In this document: positions 52,501-58,909 of the stretch, in pieces
Numbering within the stretch: position 1 is the stretch's first letter
How the letters are laid out: every line of letters begins with the position of its first letter
From: Acanthosoma haemorrhoidale
Lineage: Eukaryota > Arthropoda > Insecta > Hemiptera > Acanthosomatidae
DNA length: 64,000 nucleotides
Assembly (NCBI GenBank): GCA_930367205.1
Contig: OV884009.1
Span: 90,603,189 to 90,667,188, forward strand
Direction: 5' to 3'
The notes under the pieces: model-generated
Told to the model about the DNA's origin: nothing
The model's input: only the letters and a program-made list of their open reading frames with translations
The model's database searches: none
Position numbers and translations under genes: made by a program

Positions 52501-55500
52501 GTGTGAATGAACCAAGACAGCACTTATCCTTCATTTAAACTGGATTATTTTTTTGATTGCCAAACAATTAATGAATTCACTAGGTTCCAAACACTGCATG
52601 TCTCCAGTTATGAGCCTCTTTAACAAAGATAAATATATTTGCCTTTAGGATCTACATGGCAATGGTGGTCCTATAATGAACTGATTTGTCCTTAGCATCT
52701 TGTGATGTTCCCTCCCCATTGCCACTTCAAATCTAAAAAGGCTCTAAGGAAGGACATCCCTTGTTCCAGTCCTTTGTAGACCTCCTTATTACTTGCCTTA
52801 TCTTAATCCTTTTAGCCTGATCTTATCCCTAATCCTGACCTTATCTAATCCCATTAAGCTTTAATTCCTACAGACTTCTTTTTATCACTTTCTCAGCAGT
52901 TAAGTTAGTTGATAAAGATCTTATTATTGAATTATTTATATGCCAAGTTTGATAGTCAAGACTTTTTTCTTTAAATTCTATAGTAAAAGGTGAAAGAATT
53001 ATTCACTTTAAAGATGGCCAGAATAGTAATAATATAACCAATCTTTTTTATAATTATTTTTATTTTGTAAGTATTATATGTAATTGTAAATATAATTTAC
53101 CTAACATAACCGTTGCTAAATAGGTGCATTTGACAATTTAGTCCACACAGCAACAAAATAAATAAATTCTTTAAATTTATGGACATCTTAATTTTGAAAA
53201 TATTTCTGTACAATCAGTATTTTGACTAAGCTAATTTTATTATCTTATTGACTTCTTTAATTAAAGGAAATCAGTTAGCCTAGATAAACAATTTCTTCAT
53301 TATTTCTGTTTTCCAGTTAGTTATTAGGCCTCTCTCAAGTTTTATTTCTCCACAGAGTTCCTCCAGCAAGGACCTTAATTATTTTAGGGAACTTATGATC
53401 AACACCATACCATCAGTGAATCTTAGATTCGATAGTTCTACTCCACTAACACCATCCATTAAATATATATACTCAAATTTTAAACATTACCTGAGATCCG
53501 ATCAATCTACATGATTACCAAGGTTAATATGAGAGAAGCATGTTACATTTTTTTGTGATTTACATATTTATTATCTACAATTTAAATTATTGTTTACCTA
53601 AATTTTAAGCTATTAGTAGTTTGTGACAAAGATGATTTGCTGTTATAGTATAGTATTTTATTCTTTCTAGTGAACTAACTAAATTTAAATATTTGTGTTC
53701 TTGTATTGTTCAGTATAGAATTTTCAATTGTATTCTTCCCTTAATGGAGGTGGTAATAAGACCACCCAGAATCCCAACTACTCTATGGTTTTGAATAACC
53801 TATGCTCTACCGTATATGACACTAATTCAATAAACTGATAAATACCTCTTCCTCTACCACGGATATTTCCAGTTTTGCTGCCAACTGTCAGTTTTGAATT
53901 GGCGACTGTATCCCAATTTTCTTCTTCTGCAGGAGCTTCTGGAGGTAAATCTTTGTCTTTTGAGTTTTTATCAGAAGGTCGGTTTTTTTTCTTCTTCGAT
54001 GAAGTTGACCACTCACTCTAATAAGGCAAGTAAAAATACTCATATAATATTCACTCAGGGAATCAGTTTAGTAACTATACCAATGTTTGATGAAAATTTA
54101 CCTCAATTCCTTCCAATAGTAGGTTTACAGCTCGATTAGGGTCATTATCACAGTCATGTAATGCTGTGTAAGCATCATCAATTGATTTTTGTGTAGCATC
54201 CATTACCTGCAATGAATCCAAATATTAATTTATTAGATTTAATAAAAATTTCTGCAACCGAAGTCTAAAAATAAAGATTACTAATTTATAAAGAAAATTG
54301 TGTCAGTGGATGTGCTTCCCAAAGGCTTACGATCGTAAAATAGGTTTAGAAAACCAGTAGTATTCTTATCCAATTTAGTACATATACACTTCACCATCAT
54401 ATGATAAATACAGAGAGGGAATAATTGAGGAAGTCCTTCACATTTTACCCCTCCTTCTTCCCTTAATCCCTATAAGTAGTCAGGTTTTATCAAATTTGGA
54501 ACAAATGCTATTTAATAATCCATCTCAAATTAATTCTTGTTTAGTTGAATTTGCACTAAATTGTTAAAATTACTGGACCTACGGCTAGAAAATAAGTATT
54601 TTGTTAAATATTGGATTATTTTAGAAACAATTTACAAGTGGTGGCATCTCTTATTACATATTTTAGCTCATCAAATTATTTTTTTTTAGATATATAATTG
54701 TATTTTAATTAACAATATTTATTATTACTAGAAATAAGTTGCGGGGCATGATTTTCAGTATTGTTTGTTTGCTATTTTAAATAATACAAATGGTTAGTAC
54801 ATTTACAGGTTTATAAGTTTCGACTTACAGACAAAATGGTTCCTCACAAATGCTGTGGTGGGAGATCGTAAAATAGACAGGCAGGTGTCTAAGAATTTAA
54901 TATCTTAAATATTAACTATATAAAATAATTTTAAAATGTAAGATCTTATTATGCAACTGACATGACCAAACTTTTCTTCAAAAATTATATAAACAACTAC
55001 TAATTACTCATATTAGTCCATTAAAAATTCACGAGTGAGGAAATTATGTGAGCCAAACAGCATCTTTTACACCTGGACCCTGGCAAGCCTTAATTGACTC
55101 GACCAGGGGGTAAGTCTCTTGAGTTAAAACAAAGCAATAAAATGACATGAGGCCAATTTCCCAACAGTTAACAATCAATTTCTGAAGTACTGGATATTGG
55201 TGTTGGGTAATTGAAGACAACAGAATGAAAGAGCAACTCGGAGTACAAAAAGTAGAGGAAGTTCTTGAACAAAATTTAAAATGGTTCGACCATGCATATA
55301 GATAGGATGACAGATGACAAAAAGAGCTAATTGTTTACTGGAGGACAGACTGCCGGGAAGGAGACTAAGGGGGCATCCAAGATCATGCACTCTCGATTGT
55401 TGTAATCAACTAACTAAAATACATACTTTAATATGGACAAGTGTTTGTGTATTTTATATCATGGGGTCAGATATTAATGATACTACCAGGATCTAAAAGA

Positions 55501-58500
55501 TTAACTAGTCCATAAAATGTACCCACATCATTCATGTTTTCACTATGTGTATTTATACAAGGAAAATGAGATTAAATAAATTATAACTTTAAGTGTATTA
55601 ATGACTCCAATGAGGACTTAATAAGTGTGTAATTGGGGCAAACTTGTATTTAAATGAAACTGCCATTTTTAATCAGCAGGAATAATGACCAAGTCTCAAA
55701 ATGATGATCTTTAGTGTATTCTAAACTTGCCTGCTTTAGCTTTTCTTTTAAAGCTGGATCTTCAGTTTTGGTGTCAATGATTTGAGCTATCCTCAGCTGT
55801 TCTGCAGTGGGCTAAAAAAAAAAAGAAAAAAAAATTAGAAATTAAAACAATAATACAGTATATAACGATTATTCAGAATAATTATATACAGGCAATAATA
55901 GTGGCAAGCGGCAGTGCATGTGATTCTTGTTTTTTTGTACATCCACAGTCAGTTGTACACTGACAGAAGATAAGGTTTAATACTGCCTTAGGGGCAACAG
56001 AGTGGTTTTAATAGGCACTAAAGTATGACATAGCTTACGTTTCCTAAACCCAAAGATCAGGAGACAGTTCATTTTCCTGTTACAGCTGTATCTGATGAAA
56101 AGCCTGTATGAGTGTTGCATCGCTACTCCTTCTGTGGGAAGTAGGGATGCTAACTCTGGTCTCATGTTTGAAATGGACTTTGTGAAGGAATCTAATCTAT
56201 TTAACTTGAGTGAAGTAGTATGATGTAGAGCTCCATTTTTATACTCAAGAACAACTTATGCACTGCCTCTGCCACCTAATGATGTGATGAGTTTGGGCTA
56301 CAAAACACTTAATTTACACATACAATGACTTATGTCACGTTAACATTTTCCAGATAGCAACTTTCCCCTTCCTGTAAGAAAATGATGTCACAGCCAGAGA
56401 ATGAAATGAGCAAATTGTATGATATGTTTGTATGCTATTGTTGTGATGAAAATACTTGAGTTTCTACTTTCCTTTGACCTAGTTTGTATAAGTATATATT
56501 TTGATCTCAAGGGGTTAAGGCAGTGAGAAGAACAAGTATATCCACATCCTGTCCAACAATAGAAATATTGTCGCTATCACTTAGAGTATCTATCTAGCAG
56601 TGTGAACAATCTGAGTGTCAGAATCATTATGACTTAGCTGACATGAGACTCCTTTGTCATTTAGTTTAGAGGAGAGGATGTTAATCAACTTTGTTTTGTT
56701 GTTCTTATTTGAGAAAAACTGATTTTGGGGCACACTGATGACAATATGTTCTTTAAAGTGCCTATCAACTGATGTTTTCATTAAGCACCGTCTATTTTGT
56801 TCAGCTACTTTGGTACTGTTTAAAGTGTCAGTGTATCCATCGAAAACAATTTTGCAGCTATGGCACAATAGTGTTTCTCAATGTACTTTATGTAGGTGAT
56901 GCAAATATCTTGTATTAACGATTCCTTCTTCCACACCACCTTATGCATCAGGAAGCCATCAGCCACAATTGTTTGTTGTTGGAGATCTATTATTTCAACC
57001 CATTGTTCAAATATTTGATACAAAGCACTTGGGGAGCCATAGGGGCTGGTAGGTAACCCTTACCTATATGAAAAGAGGTGGAATTAACTCATCCATGTTA
57101 GTGAATAGCTGCTGCCAGGAGCTCTACATGGCCACTTATACAACTAATTCTTATGACACCCTAATATTCCCCCCAATTATCTACTAAACTAAGGAATCAT
57201 AAAAAAAAATTGAATAGGACTTTTTTTTGTGGGAAAATTTATTTTTTCTATTTTTGGTAAGAATATTTTTTTCTGTAGTACCAATAGATTATGAGATATT
57301 AATAAAAAAAAAAAAAAAAAAGGTAACTTCTTTCACCCCCTATCCATTAGGACTTTTGGTATGTTCATTAGTGTCAGTTTATCTATCGAAAAAATTTCTG
57401 TAGCTCTTGTACAATAGTGTTTCGTAACGTACTTTATGTAGATGTTGCAAATATCTTGTTGGTTGAACTAAATATCTTCAAAAACAATGAATCATAAATT
57501 TTAACGCACACCTCGGTAAGATGCTAAATAGGATGACACGCCAATACAAAATGCTCCCTCACAAAAAATCTGGACATTAAACAAAATAATGAATACCTAT
57601 TTTTAACTCTCTGAATATAGTAAAAACATAGGTAAAAAATGAATAAATTTTGTTAGCAACCATCATTGGTCGATTTGTAATGGATTAGCCCTATTCCCAC
57701 ATAAAAATTAGCTTATTGAAGGTTAATAAACTTTTTATATTCAATTAAGAAAAGTATAGTTTGTTAATGTAAATGAATAATATATTTTCAGTGTAGGAGA
57801 ATTTGTTTTATATAAAAATTGGGGCCCCTCTTTCATATACTTTCCTTTGATTTTCTTGGCCATTATAGTAAGTTTGGTTTATGTGTAATTGAATAATTAA
57901 TACAGTTAGACCTGTAGATGATACAAATTACAAAAAGTATTTACAAAAAGTATTGAAATGTCAAGAACTATAAGACTTGATTCTCAGAATACAGGTAATT
58001 GGGTCTCTTTTCATATCAAACAGGATTGTCGTTTTCCAGAAAGCCCTGAAGTAGGATAAGCCAATTTAAGAAAGCTAGATATATTTCTATTTTTAAGAGA
58101 ACATTTATAACTACTTTTCATATAGTAGCCCTCTTGGAATACTAAAGTTTCTATATATAATCGAATACGAAAAAAATAAAAAATAAAATAAATAATGATG
58201 AAGCATATAAAGTACACTTATCATAAAAAAATTAATATTTTATTTTAAACCATGTTGAACAGACAGATTTACAATCCTTAAAATTTTTAATTAAAATGTT
58301 ACATGCACTCAGGTGAAAACTGTGAGGCAGTAAGACACAACACCCTTAAAAAAAAAAAGATCGTGTCCTTAGTGAATGAACAATTAACAAACATGATAAG
58401 TTCATGATGCTTGTGAGGAACAAGAACACTACTGTGATGCGCTGAATTAGGGAAAAACATTATTTTATGTTTGTTTCTGCTGGTTTTTATATTCCTTAAA

Positions 58501-58864
58501 ATTTGTAGTCACTGAATGTATTAAGTGCACTCATTTACGTATACAATTTTGTTTTCCTATATTTCCTTTTGGAAAAATAGGGGTTTGTCTAATACACCTG
58601 ATAAATGCAATATAATTAAAAAAAAAAAAATTGTTTAAAACACATTACACAACAAAACAACACATATAGCAATAGATAAACTGAAAACCTTGCTAGCACA
58701 GAAAAATACATTTTCATTCTTCATAAAAAAAAATAGGCTAACATAATTCTTACCTGAGCTTTATCTAATTGTTTTAATGCATCTTGTTTATTTTCTGCTT
58801 TTGTTTTGGTGGCTTGTGAGTTATCCGCATTCTTAGCCTTACGTACCTTACTTGGTAGACTCAT
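19204..58864 (-). CDS. lig: lingerer / UBAP2L-type ubiquitin-associated protein, 20 coding exons
   Basis: Twenty minus-strand exons with AG acceptors and GT donors (one GC donor) join in one frame to 3,036 nt, 1,011 residues. Coordinates: 58,754-58,864; 55,731-55,811; 54,102-54,206; 53,846-54,017; 51,047-51,256; 48,214-48,353; 45,484-45,607; 44,271-44,402; 42,984-43,123; 40,804-40,983; 40,411-40,629; 37,700-37,879; 35,437-35,601; 34,779-34,905; 32,093-32,256; 31,171-31,302; 29,737-29,865; 28,098-28,352; 24,359-24,523; 19,204-19,308. A UBA domain spans about residues 38-99, an RGG/RG region about 150-200, and EDWDNEE(Y)TGSL lies near 227. The UBAP2 motif ([14 protein letters not shown]) lies in exon 10, [12 protein letters not shown] in exon 15 and [16 protein letters not shown] in exon 19. 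Known roles of the family: cytoplasmic RNA-binding partner of FMR1, Caprin and Rasputin/G3BP in stress granules; in Drosophila, growth control and copulation behaviour. Poorly conserved middle exons could have been missed where phase allows. Confidence 0.93.
21508..22027 (+). mobile_element. Possible non-autonomous Helitron/Helentron-like element
   Basis: Starts near 'ataaaagtggttctatgtt', contains 'cgagacgagacccggg', and ends 'cccagggctattctgctagtt'. Insect Helentron-type short elements typically open with 'ATAAAAG..' plus a TGT-rich run and close with a small GC hairpin followed by CTAGT. No protein is encoded. The ends are my reading, without a second full copy in the window. Confidence 0.35.
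22538..22664. repeat. Foldback/MITE hairpin with arms of about 45 bp
   Basis: The arm beginning ctggcttttccag(g)ggtgtc is matched on the opposite strand by the end of the segment, gacaccactggaaaagccag. Pairing extends inward through the tatata and 'gtcc/gacg' region, leaving a loop of about 35 bases. The whole unit of 127 bases is a near-complete hairpin. Confidence 0.7.
23761..24084. repeat. 324-bp inverted-repeat element with hammerhead-like ends
   Basis: The left end (23,761-23,787) reads cagaagat(a)cc(t)gaatagg onward through caaaacgt. The right end (24,058-24,084) is its reverse complement with two mismatches over 27 bases. Each arm resembles a decayed hammerhead core: CAGAAGA (for CUGAUGA), a GCC/GGC stem II, then AAAAC (for GAAAC). 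Confidence 0.6.
24359..24523 (-). CDS. lig: lingerer coding exon 19
   Basis: 165 bp, phase 0. [24 protein letters not shown]2L has SYDKQGFH.GTPPPF. A His/Pro-rich tail ([20 protein letters not shown]) follows. The minus-strand ORF overlapping this exon in another frame is a shadow. Confidence 0.93.
25985..26490. repeat. Diverged tandem duplication of about 310-bp period
   Basis: Two direct copies (about 25,990-26,185 and 26,305-26,490) share in order: 'ataatttatta', 'tttcataaa.attattaaatga', 'aaaatagttct', 'ttagaagttaattataaat', 'attgtgagaatt.aattcta', 'ggca.ca.taggaca/tggc', 'tcaatga..ga.tgtggga'. Small indels separate them. Confidence 0.7.
27210..27385. repeat. Inverted pair of tRNA-derived SINE-like fragments
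   Basis: The plus strand near 27,340-27,375 has a polymerase III B-box-like 'cagttcgagtcccg' followed by 'attttgctaataattttttc'. The left side (27,210-27,250) carries the reverse complement of that same tail (aaaattattgctaaaattgggact). The two fragments face each other. Confidence 0.5.
27839..27874 (+). repeat. Hammerhead-like motif
   Basis: CTGATGC, then a small A/T hairpin (aatacattgtat), then TTAAAACGTCC. This is a decayed relative of the motif at 13,894 and 33,093. Confidence 0.3.
28098..28352 (-). CDS. lig: lingerer coding exon 18
   Basis: 255 bp, phase 0, 85 residues, the largest coding exon. [20 protein letters not shown], the NYGGIYENN block, then a Thr/Ser-rich run ending [12 protein letters not shown]. 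Family members have a VAAAGGT....GAYG......SYGS.YD segment here. The acceptor tttttaag is an AAG variant. Confidence 0.9.
28353..29736 (-). other. lingerer intron 17
   Basis: Region 29,090-29,570 has higher GC and open patches on both strands (for example [20 protein letters not shown] on the plus strand) that look like worn mobile-element coding sequence, but I cannot name the family. No element ends are visible. Confidence 0.35.
29737..29865 (-). CDS. lig: lingerer coding exon 17
   Basis: 129 bp, phase 0. [20 protein letters not shown] then [18 protein letters not shown]. This is the conserved LNP..LPPGYAYFYGG..M.PG.FQYG.P.IYP block of insect lingerer proteins. Confidence 0.94.
29866..31170 (-). 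other. lingerer intron 16
   Basis: AT-rich. Its only recognisable content is the foldback repeat at 30,560-30,780. Confidence 0.45.
30560..30780. repeat. Foldback element
   Basis: 'tgataacaagaaaagaaa' at about 30,599 is the reverse complement of 'tttcttttcttgttatca' at about 30,721. Outside it, 'tttgtatgtctgcatta' is mirrored by 'taatgccgacatatacagt'. The right end continues 'atgtcaaaatgtcc', like the ends of the element at 32,922-33,196. Confidence 0.55.
31171..31302 (-). CDS. lig: lingerer coding exon 16
   Basis: 132 bp, phase 0. [20 protein letters not shown] then [20 protein letters not shown]. Matches the YY.M.Y....RDG....YS..D.RF.R.D..SP.... pattern of this family. Confidence 0.93.
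31303..32092 (-). other. lingerer intron 15, nothing recognised
   Basis: 790 bases of AT-rich sequence without repeats shared elsewhere in the window or open frames of note. Confidence 0.5.
32093..32256 (-). CDS. lig: lingerer coding exon 15
   Basis: 164 bp, phase 1 to 0. Carries the conserved C-terminal blocks [38 protein letters not shown] and QRLAPHI. Counterparts (PPGVPPLL, Y.YEDLQLLQSRLP) are found in UBAP2L. The donor follows ATT rather than the usual AG. Confidence 0.93.
32257..34778 (-). other. lingerer intron 14
   Basis: Contains the terminal-inverted-repeat element at 32,922-33,196. The rest is AT-rich with no exon or RNA gene visible. Confidence 0.5.
32922..33196. mobile_element. 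275-bp terminal-inverted-repeat element (MITE-like)
   Basis: The left end ttgggagatcggcttaggtt continues with gatgaaaaagagttg. The right end is its reverse complement (ttgggatatcggcttagttt, gatgaaaaagagctg), about 35 bp with few mismatches. Inside are 'tatgtctgcatcaggc', 'cctgatgcaatt' and 'cgaaacgtcc', which resemble hammerhead strands. A single-end relative lies at 48,985-49,130. No coding capacity. Confidence 0.7.
34779..34905 (-). CDS. lig: lingerer coding exon 14
   Basis: 127 bp, phase 0 to 1. [20 protein letters not shown] followed by [20 protein letters not shown]. Ser/Thr-rich linker before the conserved PPGVPPL block of the next exon. Confidence 0.85.
34906..35436 (-). other. lingerer intron 13, nothing recognised
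   Basis: 531 bases, AT-rich. The minus-strand frame at 35,104-35,337 has no recognisable domain. Confidence 0.5.
35437..35601 (-). CDS. lig: lingerer coding exon 13
   Basis: 165 bp, phase 0. [20 protein letters not shown], then [18 protein letters not shown]. Low-complexity Tyr/Gln/Ser sequence continues. Flanked by attttcag and GAG/GTATAA. Confidence 0.87.
35602..37699 (-). other. lingerer intron 12
   Basis: Holds a direct repeat, 'ttcacactgaattggagtgg' at about 36,054 and 36,498, with some similarity continuing downstream, and the LINE scrap at 36,600-36,745. Confidence 0.5.
36600..36745 (+). mobile_element. LINE reverse transcriptase C-terminal scrap
   Basis: The plus-strand frame reads [20 protein letters not shown], the highly characteristic block near the end of many insect non-LTR retrotransposon ORF2 proteins ([11 protein letters not shown]). 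Only about 25 codons are intact; the rest has decayed. Confidence 0.7.
37700..37879 (-). CDS. lig: lingerer coding exon 12
   Basis: 180 bp, phase 0. Ser/Tyr/Gly/Gln-rich: [20 protein letters not shown], then [18 protein letters not shown]. The donor is CAA/GTAAGA and the acceptor a T-run with TAG. Confidence 0.88.
37880..40410 (-). other. lingerer intron 11
   Basis: Carries a decayed LINE at 38,340-38,830. Sequence from 39,150 to 40,250 has higher GC and may be more of the same or another worn element, but no motif is clear enough to name. Confidence 0.4.
38340..38830 (+). mobile_element. Decayed LINE reverse transcriptase fragment
   Basis: At 38,410-38,442 the plus strand encodes [11 protein letters not shown], the RT motif A block (LDFSKAFDRVDH) of non-LTR retrotransposons. 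About 220 bases later, across stops, [10 protein letters not shown] occupies the place of the YxDD-containing motif C. No ends or full ORF remain. Confidence 0.65.
40411..40629 (-). CDS. lig: lingerer coding exon 11
   Basis: 219 bp, phase 0, 73 residues rich in Ser, Tyr, Gln and Pro ([20 protein letters not shown]). This is the start of the prion-like C-terminal half. Donor GGGGCAG/GTAATT. Confidence 0.88.
40804..40983 (-). CDS. lig: lingerer coding exon 10 (UBAP2 motif)
   Basis: 180 bp, phase 0. [20 protein letters not shown] followed by [10 protein letters not shown] is the family signature (UBAP2L: ALAVEMPG..LNLQFGALQF). A Ser/Pro-rich stretch ([18 protein letters not shown]) follows, as usual. 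Confidence 0.94.
41112..41230. repeat. Dispersed repeat related to 51,818-51,930
   Basis: Shared strings in order: 'gttgagaggtaaa/gatgagaggttata', 'tagtgctg.t.(a)gcact(g/a)gcacctc', 'ctaa..c(g)acttcttcata/ctacctcttcatgag' and 'ccatggatt/ccatgggttt'. Same orientation, diverged. Confidence 0.5.
41310..41470 (+). repeat. Coding-like repeat fragment, paired with 8,050-8,290
   Basis: Plus-strand reading gives NFGFIGHRC, then after a frameshift [16 protein letters not shown]. These correspond to NFGFISHIY and PNESIIIDLASLDIFH on the minus strand at 8.1-8.3 kb. An A12 run interrupts it. Confidence 0.5.
42984..43123 (-). CDS. lig: lingerer coding exon 9 (related to exon 8)
   Basis: 140 bp, phase 1 to 0. 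Encodes [20 protein letters not shown], then [19 protein letters not shown] and KIPPPSK. The Lys/Pro-rich end leads into the UBAP2 motif of exon 10, as in vertebrates (KIPALAVEMP). Confidence 0.86.
43124..44270 (-). other. lingerer intron 8, nothing recognised
   Basis: About 1.1 kb between the two related exons 8 and 9. AT-rich; I found no shared intron sequence that would date their duplication. Confidence 0.45.
44271..44402 (-). CDS. lig: lingerer coding exon 8 (related to exon 9)
   Basis: 132 bp, phase 1 at both ends, so it could be skipped without a frame change. Encodes [20 protein letters not shown], then [15 protein letters not shown]. The pattern repeats in exon 9 ([25 protein letters not shown]), which suggests the two exons arose by duplication. 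Confidence 0.8.
44403..45483 (-). other. lingerer intron 7
   Basis: Contains a G10 tract at 44,654-44,663 and the tRNA-derived repeat at 45,281-45,366. Otherwise nothing is recognised. Confidence 0.45.
45281..45366 (-). repeat. tRNA-derived SINE head
   Basis: On the minus strand, A-box-like 'tagcttaattggtaga' is followed about 35 bases later by B-box 'ggttcgagtcc' and then a T-rich tail. T-stem pairing fails after two base pairs and no acceptor stem can be drawn, so this is a SINE or dead tRNA copy rather than a working tRNA gene. Confidence 0.55.
45484..45607 (-). CDS. lig: lingerer coding exon 7
   Basis: 124 bp, phase 0 to 1. Encodes [20 protein letters not shown], then a Ser/Asn-rich stretch and [11 protein letters not shown]. 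Splice sites (ttttacag; CCAG/GTAATA) and phase fit both neighbours. The residues are weakly conserved, so support is mainly from splicing and frame. Confidence 0.72.
45707..46911 (+). mobile_element. Internally deleted piggyBac-like transposon with TTAA ends
   Basis: TTAA duplications at 45,707-45,710 and 46,908-46,911 enclose terminal repeats CACGTTCCGTGC and, inverted, CACGTTCAGTGC. Subterminal regions carry several copies of a CGGGGTCAATTGACCCCG-type palindrome (45,727-45,744; 46,842-46,859; partial ones near 45,875 and 46,796). The 1.2-kb body keeps only the transposase C-terminus. A G19 tract lies at 46,507-46,525. Confidence 0.88.
45931..46287 (+). pseudogene. piggyBac transposase C-terminal fragment
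   Basis: The [20 protein letters not shown] block is the end of the catalytic domain. A linker follows, then the Cys-rich domain with three CxxC-type pairs ([23 protein letters not shown]) that binds transposon ends. The N-terminal two thirds with the catalytic aspartates are absent, so it cannot transpose by itself. Confidence 0.85.
47343..48106 (-). mobile_element. Internally deleted mariner element, TA target duplication
   Basis: TA at 47,343-47,344 and 48,105-48,106 flank inverted repeats: left caagggtggtctgaaaagtt, right (inverted) cgagggtggtctgaaaagtt, extending about 28 bp. At 760 bp it is well short of the usual 1.3 kb. Most of the loss lies after the first catalytic Asp. Confidence 0.92.
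47345..47925 (-). pseudogene. Mariner transposase remnant
   Basis: The minus strand encodes the N-terminal helix-turn-helix part ([36 protein letters not shown]), the [18 protein letters not shown] block and [13 protein letters not shown] with the first Asp of the DD34D triad. At least three in-frame stops interrupt it, and the rest of the catalytic domain is deleted. Confidence 0.88.
48214..48353 (-). CDS. lig: lingerer coding exon 6
   Basis: 140 bp, enters in phase 1 and leaves in phase 0. Begins [24 protein letters not shown]2L has EDWDNEEWTGSL. The donor is GAC/GTAAGT. The second half ([20 protein letters not shown]) is low complexity. Confidence 0.92.
48354..51046 (-). other. lingerer intron 5
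   Basis: The only recognised content is at 48,985-49,130: 'gggttgatgaaaaagagtt' and following sequence resembling one end of the element at 32,922-33,196. The remainder is AT-rich; the stretch 49,860-50,330 has higher purine content but no motif. Confidence 0.45.
48985..49130 (+). repeat. Single-end fragment of the 32,922 element family
   Basis: 'ggagattggctttgcttggg' then 'ttgatgaaaaagagtt' parallels 'ggagatcggcttagg' plus 'ttgatgaaaaagagtt' of the left end at 32,925. 'cctgtatcaggtctg' and 'gaggttgatgtggactgttta' follow, where the other copy has 'ctgcatcaggcagg' and 'gaggtcggtgttgactattta'. Confidence 0.6.
51047..51256 (-). CDS. lig: lingerer coding exon 5 (RGG region)
   Basis: 210 bp, phase 1 to 1. 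Contains [34 protein letters not shown], and ends NLNHDNS. RG/RGR repeats in this family are arginine-methylated and contribute to RNA binding and stress-granule recruitment. Confidence 0.92.
51635..51790 (+). repeat. tRNA-derived SINE
   Basis: A-box-like 'taatctaatgattagcagg' and B-box 'ggttcaaacac' lie about 30 bases apart, as in tRNA-derived polymerase III promoters. A non-tRNA body follows and an A-rich run ends the unit near 51,780. The tRNA cloverleaf is not foldable. Confidence 0.55.
51818..51930. repeat. Dispersed repeat related to 41,112-41,230
   Basis: Direct-orientation relative of the segment in intron 9. It follows closely behind the SINE and may be part of the same composite repeat. 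Confidence 0.5.
53846..54017 (-). CDS. lig: lingerer coding exon 4
   Basis: 172 bp, ends in phase 1. Encodes SEW, a Lys-rich stretch ([13 protein letters not shown]), the EEENWDTV acidic block and the start of the arginine/glycine region (GNIRGRGR). The intron to exon 3 is only 84 bp, the shortest in the gene. Confidence 0.88.
54102..54206 (-). CDS. lig: lingerer coding exon 3 (core of UBA domain)
   Basis: 105 bp, phase 0, residues 65-99: [19 protein letters not shown], then [15 protein letters not shown]. Vertebrate UBAP2L has the matching ALHDCNGDVNRAINVLLEG, so helices 2 and 3 of the UBA are complete. Flanked by attgcag and GAG/GTAAAT. Confidence 0.93.
54207..55730 (-). other. lingerer intron 2 (GC-AG type)
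   Basis: Opens with the GC donor of exon 2 and closes at attgcag before exon 3. Holds the LINE scrap at 55,195-55,405; otherwise AT-rich. Confidence 0.6.
55195..55405 (+). mobile_element. LINE ORF2 C-terminal scrap
   Basis: Plus-strand reading gives [20 protein letters not shown] then WFDHAYR, with DDR and further frames resembling the RIR.ELGVE.I...I....LRW.GHL.RMDD.R end region of RTE/Jockey-type LINEs. Stops and frameshifts are common. Confidence 0.5.
55731..55811 (-). CDS. lig: lingerer coding exon 2 (start of UBA domain), GC donor
   Basis: 81 bp, phase 0 at both ends, residues 38-64, with [12 protein letters not shown] matching the first UBA helix of UBAP2L (TAEQIRLAQMI). The acceptor is a long T-run ending TAG. 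The donor reads CAG/GCAAGT, the consensus of the minor GC-AG intron class. The frame only continues into exon 3 if this site is used. A broken duplicate lies at 317-392. Confidence 0.88.
55890..57030 (-). pseudogene. PIN/XPG-like multi-copy family relic (copy A)
   Basis: Reading down the minus strand: [49 protein letters not shown], a 92-codon block with [20 protein letters not shown] and [12 protein letters not shown], then [48 protein letters not shown] and a Cys-rich [10 protein letters not shown] end. This is most of a protein seen in many copies in invertebrate genomes. The [11 protein letters not shown] acidic motif suggests a PIN/XPG-type nuclease fold (inference). Several frameshifts and stops make it a pseudogene. 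It is only about 80 bases from exon 2 of lingerer. Confidence 0.65.
57370..57465 (-). repeat. Third partial copy of the PIN-like relic
   Basis: 'gtgtcagtttatctatcgaa' through 'atgtagatgttgcaaatatc' aligns with 56,827-56,911 (copy A), covering the YIKYIEKHY to FDGYT region, in the same orientation. Confidence 0.65.
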
Positions 58865-58909
58865 TTTCGGTTTACTGTGTTTCAATTTATGTACAATTAT
58901 ATACAACCC
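58754..58909 (-). CDS. lig: lingerer coding exon 1
   Basis: The acceptor (tttttttcag) is at 58,911-58,910 and the donor CAG/GTAAGA at 58,753. The ATG at 58,864-58,862 has a favourable context (CCGAAAATGAG) and starts 37 residues, [15 protein letters not shown] onward, Lys/Ala-rich and basic as in insect relatives. The 45 bases before the ATG are also open in frame, so an N-terminal extension from an upstream exon is not excluded. Confidence 0.85.

Larger units (their letters stand above)
51257..53845 (-). other. lingerer intron 4
   Basis: Contains a SINE at 51,635-51,790 with the repeat at 51,818-51,930 directly after it. A 101-codon minus-strand frame (51,968-52,273) has no recognisable domain and is not flanked by splice sites I trust. 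Confidence 0.45.
55812..58753 (-). other. lingerer intron 1
   Basis: About 2.9 kb. The half next to exon 2 is the PIN-like relic copy A, and a third partial copy lies at 57,370-57,465. The remainder is AT-rich with homopolymers. Confidence 0.6.
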
